Positions 54,801 to 64,000 of a DNA stretch of 64,000 nucleotides are shown one piece after another (positions within the stretch are counted from its first letter, which is position 1; each line of letters opens with the position of its first letter). The DNA lies in assembly GCA_950097015.1 (NCBI GenBank), contig CATNEN010000002.1, positions 8,819,501 through 8,883,500 of the forward strand. The letters run 5' to 3'. This DNA is from Macrostomum hystrix (Eukaryota; Platyhelminthes; Macrostomidae). The notes beneath the pieces were generated by a model, which saw only the letters and a program-made list of their open reading frames with translations, was not told the origin of the DNA and searched no databases. Position numbers and translations under genes: made by a program.

Positions 54801-56443
54801 ACAATGCTAATCCAGTTACAGGCAATACTAATCCAGTTACAGACAGGGCTAATCCAGTTAAAGACAAGGCTAATCCAGTTACACACAATGCTAATCCAGT
54901 TACAGAGAATGCTAATCCAGTTACAGGCAATACTAATCCAGTTACAGACAGGGCTAATCCAGTTACAGACAATGCTAATCCAGTTACAGACAATGCTAAT
55001 CCAGTTACAGGCAATACTAATCCAGTTACAGACAAGGCTAATCCAGTTACAGACAATGCTAATCCAGTTACAGGCAATACTAATCCAGTTACAGACAGGG
55101 CTAATCCAGTTAAAGACAAGGCTAATCCAGTTACACACAATGCTAATCCAGTTACAGAGAATGCTAATCCAGTTACAGGCAATACTAATCCAGTTACAGA
55201 CAGGGCTAATCCAGTTACAGACAATGCTAATCCAGTTACAGACAATGCTAATCCAGTTACAGGCAATACTAATCCAGTTACAGACAAGGCTAATCCAGTT
55301 ACAGACAATGCTAATCCAGTTACAGGCAATACTAATCCAGTTACAGACAGGGCTAATCCAGTTACAGACAATGCTAATCCAGTTACAGAGAATGCTAATC
55401 CAGGTACAGGCAATACTAATCCAGTTACAGACAGGGCTAATCCAGTTACAGACAATGCTAATCCAGTTACAGACAATGCTAATCCAGTTACAGACAGGGC
55501 TAATCCAGTTAAAGACAAGGCTAATCCAGTTACAGACAATGCTAATCCAGTTACAGAGAATGCTAATCCAGTTACAGACAATGCTAATCCAGTTACAGAC
55601 AATGCTAATCCAGTTACAGGCAATACTAATCCAGTAACAGACAGGGCTAATCCAGTTACAGACAATGCTAATCCAGGTACAGGCAATACTAATCCAGTTA
55701 CAGACAGGGCTAATCCAGTTACAGACAATGCTAATCCAGTTACAGACAATGCTAATCCAGTTACAGGCAATACTAATCCAGTTACAGACAAGGCTAATCC
55801 AGTTACAGACAATGCTAATCCAGTTACAGGCAATACTAATCCAGTTACAGCCGCCCACCTGAATGGTTCCTGACTCCTGCCCGGTGGCGAAGAGTTTGTC
55901 ATTGACGCGGGAGAAGTCGATGCAGCGGACGGCGTTGTCGCCGCCGGTGGTGAAGTTGACGCAGGTGACGGCCTCTGACTCCGGGGTACGCAGATCGTAG
56001 CAGAAGACGCTGCCATCGTTGGAGCTGCTGAGCAACAGGGGCATGCTGGGGTGGAATGCAACGCAGTTGACGGACCGGGTGTGGCGCAGAAACATGCGGT
56101 ATTCCTCTTTCTTGATGTCCAGCACGAACACCTTGTTGTTGGTGGAGCCCCAGGCCAGTTTGGTCTCGTCGCAGGGGCTCCAGACAATGTCGGCGATGGC
56201 CGTGTCCAGGCCGCTCAGGTTGCGCTTGGACTTGCGCTGGTAGTTGTTGGGCAGGATGTGCATGTCAGTGAGGTCGTAGCCGCCAGCCGGTCCATCGCTC
56301 TCCTCCAGTTTAAAGATTTTGAACACGGTGCGGCCAGCCACTGCCACCAGAGATTTGGACTGCTGCAGAGCCAGGTACAAATTGCAGGATGGCGTTGACC
56401 GATTGAACTGAAAGTCGTGCACCACCCGCGTGCTGCCCTTCAT
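51863..56443 (-). CDS. WDR24: WDR24, GATOR2 complex subunit
   Basis: WDR24 is a GATOR2 subunit that promotes amino-acid activation of mTORC1 at the lysosome by opposing GATOR1. Exons: 56443-55859, 54237-53478 and 53256-51863, total 912 aa (human 790); phases 0 and 1 agree. The N-terminal propeller (about 1-330) shows RTVFKIFKLEE, ADIVWSPCDETKLAWGSTNN, VNCVAFHPSMPLLLSSSNDG, SGTIQ-VWDIRNTQKPERSF across junction 1, and KNIYVWDLASHYLPDRIFEE. A low-complexity middle has Ala, Gly and Gln runs and DYLFSDGE, similar to the vertebrate DYLLGD. The C-terminal part has LLGERLRDRLDE and SYIDLLHS, and ends in a Cys/His RING-type domain from CVICHRTVRGLYLW (865) to CPECGASVEF. The extra length comes from Ala and Gln runs. 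An ATTTCAG acceptor-like site lies 31 nt before the ATG, so a 5' UTR intron or trans-splicing is possible. Confidence 0.93.
53284..53470. repeat. 21-nt minisatellite in WDR24 intron 2
   Basis: Nine copies of a 21-nt unit containing GAAGTTGAGAATCGCAGCAG, in a 221-nt intron. On the gene's strand it starts about 10 nt after the GTAAGC donor. The unit is a multiple of three with no stop in the exon frame, so exon 2 stays open through the whole intron. Confidence 0.93.
54253..54480. repeat. 21-nt minisatellite at the acceptor side of WDR24 intron 1
   Basis: Eleven copies of a 21-nt unit (GAGTTACAGACTGGTATGGT plus one base). It shares the core GTTACAGAC with the neighbouring array at 54486-55850, so the two may have a common origin. 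It ends about 15 nt before the exon 2 acceptor. Confidence 0.93.
54486..55850. repeat. 21-nt minisatellite at the donor side of WDR24 intron 1
   Basis: About 65 copies of a 21-nt unit (GCTAATCCAGTTACAGACAA plus one base). Variants GGCAATACT, GACAGGGCT, AAAGACAAGGCT and GAGAATGCT recur in blocks. On the gene's strand the first unit begins 9 nt after the donor at 55858. At least two minus frames and one plus frame are stop-free throughout, because 21 is divisible by three. Confidence 0.95.
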
Positions 56444-58986
56444 TGCAGCGGCTGGGCCGTCTGCGATTGGCTGAAATTTCCAATATATGGAAGCAATAGA
56501 AATAAGTACAGATAAACTTTATGAGTAACTTTACTCAACATAATGACCCTAACAGGCTAATACCTAACTGATTCATATAACCTAACCAATTTCAATATTT
56601 TGATGTATAATAATTAATCATAAGCTCTAATACTTGTTTTTTTATTGTAGCCATCAGAAAAAGCTATGCTTGCTAGATAATATATTAGTCACTTTTAGAA
56701 ACACCCAGTAGACTAAACACATTCCATATTTTATAAACAATATGTGAAAAATCAAATAACAAGTCTTGTTTAAACTTTCAACTTATGGTGCCCAAGCTAT
56801 GGTAGAATTAAATACTGAAAAGTTTGTAAATACATAACTACTTACATAATATTTCACTGGCTGCCAGGGGCTAGCAGAATCACAACTAGACTAATTGTAG
56901 TCTCTAAAATGGCCCAGACTGACTGAACAATATTTTATATTCATTCATCATGCAGTTTACATTTCAGCATTCTACTATAAAATAATGTTTTTATGGATAA
57001 AAAAAACTTAACTTTATAAACAAGTAAATAGTTTATTATAACTAATTTTTTAAACTAAACATAAAGTAAGATTAACATCTCTCTAGGCCCCTCTAACACC
57101 CTCTATGTTCACATATAACTCACAATGCAGCCAATTATTTTTGCAGCCATTCCATCTTTTAAAATAAAAGGCCTTCTGTCTTTATAGATAAAAATACAAA
57201 TGTCATAGTGTGGTGGCCGCTCTCTCCAGTGCCCTGCGTGGTGCTATGGCAGCCACCCCAACCTTAGGTTTTATGCTGGGCTGAGGCAGTGTGCATAGGA
57301 CTCAAGCTCGTGTACACGCAGTGGCCTATAAATCACTATCTTTTGGAATGCTGTGCACCTAACCTGTTCTCGGCCAAATAAAAAACATTATGTGGCTGTA
57401 ATTGCCACAATAGATAAAATACAGTTCATAATCATTAGTTCAGAACTTCATATCTGCAAAAAATATGTAAACAGGTTTTTTAATACAGTATAAAACAAAA
57501 CAATATATTATGATTTAAGGAAAATTGCAATATTGAAAACAAAAACAATAACATTGAATGGCTGATGACAATTAGAAAAAGTTTAGTTTTCTACCATATA
57601 TAACCAAATATATATCTAAATAATTAAAAGTATCGAATTCTTAATACATATACATAGACAAATATAATAATTCATGTGAAAACATTTGCTAAATAAAATT
57701 TATATTATATTTTAATTATATGATGATGAGTCATATAGTGTAAAATAATGTACAAACATTTTTTTGAGTATGAATTTTATTTTGAAGCATTGTCTGTCTC
57801 AAAATAACCTTTTTCAGTGAATAGTAACTGTCTGAAAAGCAATAATCAGTAAGACGCCTTGTGCAAACCAAGACATGATGTAGCCACTGGTCTATTACTA
57901 AGATCTGCAAATTCAAATGTCTTTATTAGTTAGAATTATATAGCTGCTCAAACATAGAAGATAGAATCAAATACTGCACATGGAAAATCTGTAGAAATAC
58001 CATTTTACTGTTTTGGAAACAGTTTAACTAACACCACGACAGAAAGTAGGCCTATTGTATCGTTTCATGGAATTTTTTATTTCGTTTTAAAAGTTTTGAC
58101 CGAAACGAATTCTAAAGTTATAACAAATAACATTTCAAAATATGATATGTGCAGCCATTATTATTTTATCCTCTACAGTTCGTCAATAAGTTGCAGAATA
58201 TACGACATGAAATGAATATTTTTACCCCATTATTTTTTATTAAGTGGTTTTGCTTTATAAGTCAATTTTTATGTGGTTGTTAAGCCGACACCTTATCCGA
58301 TTCAAACTTGAGGCAATAAACCCGCGCTTAATTGGTAGGGAAGTTTTCGATGGATTCTTAAATATTCAGCCCCTCGAGCACCTTATCATCACACTCATTA
58401 ACGTTATCCTCGGCTGGAAGTATCAAAAGAAGACAATCAAACGCAAAAGTTCGCTAGGAAAAAGAACATACAAAAGACAGAGGAGCAAAGCGGCAACGAA
58501 TTCGAAACGAAAATTCAGCAGAAAAAGGATGAAGCATTCAGAAACATCTACAAACACTCACAAGAATCCACAAACATCCAAAACATCCACAAACATCCAC
58601 AAGCATTCCCAAATATCCAGTACAAACATTAATTAGCATCCACAAACGCTTCCCAATACATCGTACTGTCGTCATCTCCATAGACAAATTGCAGCTGATA
58701 GTCAGGGCTTAACAATGTCAGCAGAATCGCATTTATTATTATAATTGAGCTTATCTAAAATAATAGCTCTTATAATAAAAGCCAAGAACCAATTAGTAGA
58801 GCAAAGAAGCTAATCTCAATTTCTGTATAAAAATATTCGTTACGTCGTCTATATTTACTTTCTTTGTAAACATAAAAGCGCATTTTTACAGAATTGTTAC
58901 TTTAAAAAAATTAAATCTGTTAAAACCAGTTGTACATAAAATTTTCAGAGATTTTCAGTCCGCGCAGCTGCTCGACGTTCTTCAGG
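56444..58986. other. AT-rich intergenic region 5' of WDR24
   Basis: No supported gene. The bulk is AT-rich with short frames. A GC-richer patch at about 57205-57345 (CTCTCCAGTGCCCTGCGTGG and the sequence after it) differs from its surroundings and could be a transposon fragment. The 58244-58636 (+) frame ends in Thr/Asn/His/Lys low-complexity sequence caused by a CCACAAACATC repeat at about 58540-58620, and is not called. Confidence 0.45.
58732..58737 (-). terminator. Possible poly(A) signal of the first TspO-like gene
   Basis: TTTATT on the plus strand (AATAAA on the gene's strand), 250 nt beyond the stop at 58987. The AT-rich setting makes chance matches common. Confidence 0.4.
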
Positions 58987-60198
58987 TCAGATCTGCACCT
59001 TGGCCTCCCCATCATTGCTGTCCATGATGCGACTGCTGGAGGCGCTGTCCGGCAGCGGGTCGCGCTTCTGCCTCACAATGGCCAGCACCACCTTCACAAT
59101 GAGGGCGGCAATTAGCGCAGCCGTCAGCTCCACCGTCAGGTCCGAAGTGACGGAGCCGACCGCGTAGTTGCCGGCAACCGAGGTGGCCAGGGCCCAGATG
59201 AGGGTGAGGTAGGGCGCGATGAAGAAGCGCAGGAAGGGGTCCAGGAAGGAGAAGTCGGCGGTGATGTAGGCGCCAAGGAGGCCGCAGAACTGGCACAGAG
59301 CCAGCAGGGAGCTACTGGCAGCCGGGTAGCCGGTGATGTTGACGATGGCGATGTCCAGGTTGAGAAAGCTGGCGATGCAGGTCCAGCCGACGTAGAAGCC
59401 GCATGAGTTCTGCAGCAGGCCGATGACAAGCCAATAGTGCAGCCGAAGGCCCTGCTGCCGCAGCTCAATCTTGTGGGCGGACAGCCGGTTGAAGGAGAAG
59501 ATCAGGCAGGCCCATAGTGAGATGGCCAGAAGGAAGAGCATGATGGTCTGCGGGATGAGGTTGTTCTTGTTGTACTCCACCTTGTCCGTGACGAATATCC
59601 AGGCGATGTTGAAGCCGCTGCTGATCATGTGGCAGATCAGGAAGCCAACAGGCAGGAGGCCGGGCACGCAGCATAGCGGCTGCCCCGCCGCGTTCTTGAT
59701 GAACAAGAGGCTCCAGCAGTAGGCCAGCATCACGGCCTGGTACACATAGATCACCGCCCAGATTGTGAAGGCCCAGCCAGGAGGGGTAAGGCTGCTCTTG
59801 GTAAGGTTTCCGCGCTGAGTCCATGCGGTGGTGCTGTTGATGGAGAACAGGCCAAGCTGGTAGCCAATCGCCGAGGTGCTGAAGTAGTTGAACAGCAGCG
59901 TGAGCAGCAGCATGACGGTGGTCAGAGCCACCAGAGTGATCTGCACGGCTTGATGAACCATCTCGGCGTTGGCTTGGCTTCGAGGTTGGATAGGTAAAAT
60001 TGAATCTGGTCTGATGCGCTCCTCGTATTTATACTGCGCGCGTGGCTCATTCTCTGGGAGTGGGGTGGGGGCTTGTGCAGGTCTTGGAGGCTCAATTATT
60101 CTAACAAACAGCGGTTCATTTCGGTCACACGACTCGCTAGCCGGGGCAGGGAGTGCAGAGGGTGGGGCCGTGCAGCCCAGAGCTTGAGTTGCACGCAT
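58987..60198 (-). CDS. Multi-pass membrane protein with TspO/MBR-like motif, paralogue 1
   Basis: An integral membrane protein of 403 aa if started at the first in-frame ATG (60198-60196). A later ATG at 59961, just before the first membrane segment, would give 324 aa and fits the layout of the neighbouring paralogue better. About eight hydrophobic segments are visible. Segment 2, SSLTPPGWAFTIWAVIYVYQ, follows the P-x-W-x-F-x-x-x-W-x-x-x-Y pattern typical of TspO/MBR and related Trp-rich membrane proteins. The protein is about twice the length of classic five-helix TSPO, so only a distant relation is proposed. Other marks are CCVPGLLPVGFLICH and GFYVGWTCIASFLNLDIAIVN. The C-terminal tail (about 30 aa) is polar. 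The next gene on the same strand is a clear paralogue, so this is a tandem duplicate. Function unknown. Confidence 0.8.
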   Translation of the reverse strand: MRATQALGCTAPPSALPAPASESCDRNEPLFVRIIEPPRPAQAPTPLPENEPRAQYKYEERIRPDSILPIQPRSQANAEMVHQAVQITLVALTTVMLLLTLLFNYFSTSAIGYQLGLFSINSTTAWTQRGNLTKSSLTPPGWAFTIWAVIYVYQAVMLAYCWSLLFIKNAAGQPLCCVPGLLPVGFLICHMISSGFNIAWIFVTDKVEYNKNNLIPQTIMLFLLAISLWACLIFSFNRLSAHKIELRQQGLRLHYWLVIGLLQNSCGFYVGWTCIASFLNLDIAIVNITGYPAASSSLLALCQFCGLLGAYITADFSFLDPFLRFFIAPYLTLIWALATSVAGNYAVGSVTSDLTVELTAALIAALIVKVVLAIVRQKRDPLPDSASSSRIMDSNDGEAKVQI

Positions 60199-60552
60199 CC
60201 ACAGAGTGACCAACCTCGAAGAGCTCTCACGCGAAAAAAATTTTCTAATTACAAATCAAAGTTAGCACTCTTAGGCGTCTTTTCTGCGCGAGCTAAAAAT
60301 AGGCCTTATTTTTGTTCTTCACATTTCTTCGCCTTTCCTTGTTAGAGCCAGTATTTTAAGTACAAGCTCATCTTTTATTTTCGCTTGCCGTCTGATAACG
60401 CAACTCGAAATTGGGAAGCTTGAGAAACGGAGATAACATGCTGCTTGGAATGGGAACAAGCAATATTATATAATTGTTTGCTTGTCATCAGTTAAGCTTT
60501 CCATCTATACAATTTATCAGTCGTCAGAGAATTTGATTAATTTCCGTGTCAT

Positions 60553-61475
60553 TTACACCAAATAGTTTTCCGTCTGTCATTCACCTGTCACCAATTAGCT
60601 CTCCGTCTGTCATTCTCCTGTCACCAATTAGCTTTCCGTCTGTCATTCACCTGTCACCAATTAGCTTTCCGTCTGTCATTCACCTGTCACCAATTAGCTT
60701 TCCGTCTGTCATTCACCTGTCACCAATTAGCTTTCCGTCTGTCATTTACCTGTCACCAACTAGTTTTCCGACTGTCATTCACCTGTCACCAATTAGCTTT
60801 CCGTCTGTCATTCACCTGTTACCAATTAGCTTTCCGTCTGTCATTCACCTGTCACAACTTAGGTTTCTGTCTGTCATTTACCTGTCACCAATTAGCTGTC
60901 TGTCATTCACCTGTCACCTATTAGCTTTCCGTCTGTCATTCACCTGTCATCAATTAGCTGTCTGTCATTCACCTGTCACCAATTAGCTTTCCGTCTGTCA
61001 TTCACCTGTCACCAATTAGCTTTCCGTCTGTCATTCACCTGTCACCAATTAGCTTTCCGTCTGTCATTCACCTGTCACCAATTAGCTTTCCGTCTGTCAT
61101 TCACCTATCACAATTTAGGTTTCTGTCTGTCATTTACCTGTCACCAATTAGCTGTCTGTCATTCACCTGTCACCAATTAGCTTTCCGTCTGTCATTCACC
61201 TGTCACCAATTAGCTTTCCGTCTGTCATTCACCTGTCACCAATTAGCTTTCCGTCCGTCATTCACCTGTCACCAATTAGCTTTCCGTCTGTCATTCACCT
61301 GTCACTAATTAGCTTTCCGTCTGTCATTCACCTGTCACCAATTAGCTTTCCGTCCGTCATTCACCTGTCACCAATTAGCTTTCCGTCCGTCATTCACCTG
61401 TCACTAATTAGCTTTCCGTCCGTCATTCACCTGTCACCAATTAGCTTTCCGTCTGTCATTCACCTGTCACCAATA
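60553..61475. repeat. 33-nt minisatellite between the TspO-like paralogues
   Basis: About 28 copies of a 33-nt unit containing AATTAGCTTTCCGTCTGTCA and TTCACCTGTCACC. Some units are shortened (ATTAGCTGTCTGTCATTC) and some carry CCGTCCGTC. Diverged relics continue to about 61680. It lies between the two membrane-protein genes, upstream of paralogue 1. Confidence 0.93.
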
Positions 61476-61824
61476 ATCAATCCGTCTGTAACGCACCTGT
61501 ATTAGTTAGTCTTCCGTCTATTATTCCCGTCATCAGCTAGCTCTCAGTCTCATTACCTGCTTTTGAGTTAGATTTTCGTCTGTTTTTCCCCTGTACTTAA
61601 TTTGACGACCGCCTTTTAATAACCAGATATTAATTAGATTACCGTCTATAATTTATCTGTTATCTATTAAGCTCCACCTTTGTGAAAATGATTCTCATTA
61701 ATTACTCGTAGATCTTTGCGATTTATTTTGCATTATTAATAAAAAATAGGAGCAATTTTTTTATTGTAAGCAATTATATAGGTCCGCGAGCCAACGTCTA
61801 GCTTTCCTCTTAACGTCTCTCTCC

Positions 61825-62790
61825 TCTAGAGAGAGGAGAGGCAGAAGAGAGAGGGAGAGGCAGAGGGGAGAGAGGAGAGGCAGAAGAGAGAGGGAGAGGC
61901 AGAGGGGAGAGAGGAGAGGCAGGGGGGAGAGGAGAGGCAGAGGGGAGAGAGTAGAGGCAGAGGGGAGAGAGGAGAGGCAGAGGGGAGACAGGAGAGGCAG
62001 AAGAGAGAGGGAGAGGCAGAGGGGAGAGAGGAGAGGCAGGGGGGAGAGGAGAGGCAGAGGGGAGAGAGTAGAGGCAGAGGGGAGAGAGGAGAGGCAGAGG
62101 GGAGACAGGAGAGGCAGAAGGGAGAGAGGAGAGGCAGAAGAGAGAGGGAGAGGCAGAGGGGAGAGAGGAGAGGCAGGGGGGAGAGGAGAGGCAGAGGGGA
62201 GAGAGTAGAGGCAGAGGGGAGAGAGGAGAGGCAGAAGGGAGAGAGGAGAGGCAGAAGAGAGAGGGAGAGGCAGAGGGGAGAGAGGAGAGGCAGGGGGGAG
62301 AGGAGAGGCAGAGGGGAGAGAGTAGAGGCAGAGGGGAGAGAGGAGAGGCAGAGGGGAGACAGGAGAGGCAGAAGGGAGAGAGGAGAGGCAGAAGAGAGAG
62401 GGAGAGGCAGAGGGGAGAGAGGAGAGGCAGGGGGGAGAGGAGAGGCAGGGGGGGAGAGTAGAGGCAGGGGGGAGAGGAGAGGCAGAGGGGAGACAGGAGA
62501 GGCAGAAGGGAGAGAGGAGAGGCAGAAGAGAGAGGGAGAGGCAGAGGGGAGAGAGGAGAGGCAGGGGGGAGAGGAGAGGCAGGGGGGAGAGAGTAGAGGC
62601 AGGGGAGACAGGAGAGGCAGAGAGGGAGAGAGGAGAGGCAGAGGGGAGACAGGAGAGGCAGAGAGGAGAGGCAGAGGGGAGAGGCAGAGGGGAGAGGCAG
62701 AGAGGAGAGGCAGAGGGGAGAGGCAGAGGGGAGAGGCAGAGGGGAGAGGCAGAGGGGAGAGGCAGAGGGGAGAGGCAGAGAGGAGAGAGG
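61825..62790. repeat. Purine-only GA-rich minisatellite
   Basis: Nearly 1 kb in which the plus strand is almost purely G and A, with a C once per short unit: GAGAGGCAGAGGGGAGA and length variants (GGGGGGAGA, GAAGAGAGAGG, GGGGAGACAG). Longer blocks of about 150-170 bp recur in the same order (compare 61840-62000, 62130-62220 and 62260-62410). It lies just downstream of paralogue 2. Such tracts can form triplex (H-DNA). Confidence 0.93.
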
Positions 62791-62985
62791 AGAAGCCAGC
62801 AAGTCGATTCTCAAAAAAAGTTCAGTAATGGTGAAGCAATGCAGTGTGACGCAGAAATATTTTCTACATACACTCGCATTAAACCGTTTGTTTATACAAG
62901 TTTTGAAAGCGGTTTAATATAGGACAAAGCGGTGCTGTTTTATAATTTCGAGTGCAGTAAATATTCATCTAGATAGGTAGATAGG

Positions 62986-62991
62986 TTTATT
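62986..62991 (-). terminator. Poly(A) signal of the second TspO-like gene
   Basis: TTTATT on the plus strand (AATAAA on the gene's strand), 42 nt beyond the stop at 63033. The close spacing makes this a good candidate. Confidence 0.55.
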
Positions 62992-63032
62992 TCAGTTAAA
63001 TTTACACATCGGCGGTGCCAGTCGAAGCCGAT

Positions 63033-64000
63033 CTAAGAAGACTTCTTGAAGCTTCCGTCGAAAGCGACGCCGCCGCGGATGCCGCTGGCCATCGGCAGGG
63101 GATTCCTCCGCTGCCTGATGACGGCCAGAACCGACTTGGCGATGATGATCAGCGCCAGGGCGACTGCCAGCTCCAGGGTCACGTTGGCCACAGCCGAGGC
63201 CGGGCTGTAGCTGGCGATGACGCCAGTGGCCACGGCCCACAGCTGGGTCAGGTAGGGCCCGAAGAAGAAGCGCAGGTAGGGGTCCAGGAAGGACAGGTCG
63301 GCGGTGACGTAGGTAGCCAGCAGGGCGAACAGCTGGCAGAGGCACAGCAGGGAGCTGCTGGCTACGGGCCAGTTGGCCAGGTTGATGATGGCGTTATCGA
63401 TGTTGATGAACAGGGCGATCCAGGCCCAGCCGGCGTAGAAGCCGCAGGCATTCTGCTGCAGGCCGACGACCAGCCAGAAGTGAGTCAGCAGGCCCTCCTG
63501 CTGCAGCCGCAGCTTGTTGATTGACAGCTCGCGGAAGGAGATAATCAGGCCGATGCTGAGCGACAGGGCTAGCGCGAGCATGACGAAGATCAGGAGGATG
63601 AGGAAGAACTTGCGGTCAGTCCTGTCGGCCAGCAGGACGAAGGTGGTGTTGAACACGCTGCTGAGCGAGTGGCACACCAAGTAGCCGACTGGCAGCAGGC
63701 CGGGCACGCAGCACAGCGGCTCGCCTCGGCTGCTGCTGCGGAACAACAAGGTCCAGCAGTAGGCCAGCATGCACACCTGGTACAGGTAGATCAAGCCCCA
63801 CACACCGAAGGCGTACTCAGGCGGGGTCAGGGCACTCTGGGTCTGGTTGTTGCGGTTGTCCCACACGCTGTCGCTAGAGTTGGAAAATATTCCCAGGTTG
63901 CGGCCCAGAGGCGAGAAGCTCAGGAAGTTGAAAGCGAAGGTGACGAGCATGAGGACTGTCGTCACCGTCAGCAGGACAATGCGAGACACTCGACTCGACA
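63033..64000 (-). CDS. Multi-pass membrane protein with TspO/MBR-like motif, paralogue 2 (cut by window edge)
   Basis: A paralogue of the gene at 58987-60198. The frame is open to the window edge and has no ATG before the first membrane segment, so the start lies outside; about 322 residues are visible. Shared blocks in order: ALTPPEYAFGVWGLIYLYQ (TspO-like motif, with GW changed to EY), MLAYCWTLLF, GEPLCCVPGLLPVGYLVCH, GFYAGWAWIALFINIDNAIIN and TADLSFLDPYLRFFFGPYL. The number and spacing of the eight or so membrane segments match. The tail is short and basic or polar. Codon use and GC content resemble paralogue 1. Same-strand tandem duplication is the simplest origin. Role unknown. Confidence 0.8.
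   Translation of the reverse strand, partial: SSRVSRIVLLTVTTVLMLVTFAFNFLSFSPLGRNLGIFSNSSDSVWDNRNNQTQSALTPPEYAFGVWGLIYLYQVCMLAYCWTLLFRSSSRGEPLCCVPGLLPVGYLVCHSLSSVFNTTFVLLADRTDRKFFLILLIFVMLALALSLSIGLIISFRELSINKLRLQQEGLLTHFWLVVGLQQNACGFYAGWAWIALFINIDNAIINLANWPVASSSLLCLCQLFALLATYVTADLSFLDPYLRFFFGPYLTQLWAVATGVIASYSPASAVANVTLELAVALALIIIAKSVLAVIRQRRNPLPMASGIRGGVAFDGSFKKSS

Noticed and set aside
54476-56443. 655-aa protein with CNWISIV repeats
   Set aside because: The repeat part is intron 1 of WDR24. The splice from SGTIQ to VWDIR restores the conserved propeller, so the repeat is not called as coding.
58244-58636. 130-aa frame on the plus strand
   Set aside because: AT-rich start and a low-complexity Thr/Asn/His end from a short CCACAAACATC repeat; no domain.
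61810-62814. 334-aa Leu/Pro/Ser frame on the minus strand
   Set aside because: It is the complement of the GA-rich array.

Overview
The window is animal nuclear DNA. The genes are split by GT-AG introns and orthologous to animal proteins (SSU72, WDR55, WDR24, a SKICH-domain autophagy receptor, histone H4 with a metazoan 3' stem-loop). GC-rich exons sit in AT-rich DNA with many minisatellites and tRNA-derived SINEs. A free-living flatworm such as Macrostomum would fit, but that species guess is an unverified inference.

Layout. 1-6077: non-coding, with one CAG-type array. 6078-11045 (+): three-exon zinc finger regulator. 11171-18644: no convincing gene; a compound SINE and a 2.7 kb 37-nt satellite. 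18645-19841 (-): unknown protein with a roughly 30-nt intron. 20636-21133 (+): intronless FHA-like protein. 24125-26088 (+): SSU72, three exons. 26961-32159 (+): WDR55, four exons, one 3.1 kb intron made of two minisatellites. 32719-34707 (+): intronless unknown protein. 35937-36248 (-): histone H4, with a second, orphan histone stem-loop on the other strand at 36978. 38219-49506 (-): five-exon CALCOCO/TAX1BP1-like gene, 1.8 kb of coding sequence spread over 11 kb. 51863-56443 (-): WDR24, three exons. 58987-60198 and 63033-64000 (both -): tandem paralogous membrane proteins with a TspO-like motif, the second cut by the window edge.

The genes are not one pathway. SSU72 (Pol II CTD phosphatase), WDR55 (nucleolar) and H4 are housekeeping. 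WDR24 (GATOR2, mTORC1 nutrient sensing) and the CALCOCO-like gene (selective autophagy) are functionally related neighbours on one strand, but nothing shows co-regulation.

The strongest unusual signal is the minisatellites. In at least six introns the array starts within about 25 nt of the 5' splice site, and in WDR55 intron 3 the donor itself seems to have been copied into each unit. One array (41.2-46.4 kb) has an exact 736-bp higher-order period (32 x 23 nt). All exon joins were made by eye from splice motifs, reading phase and recalled family conservation; no alignment or transcript data were available.
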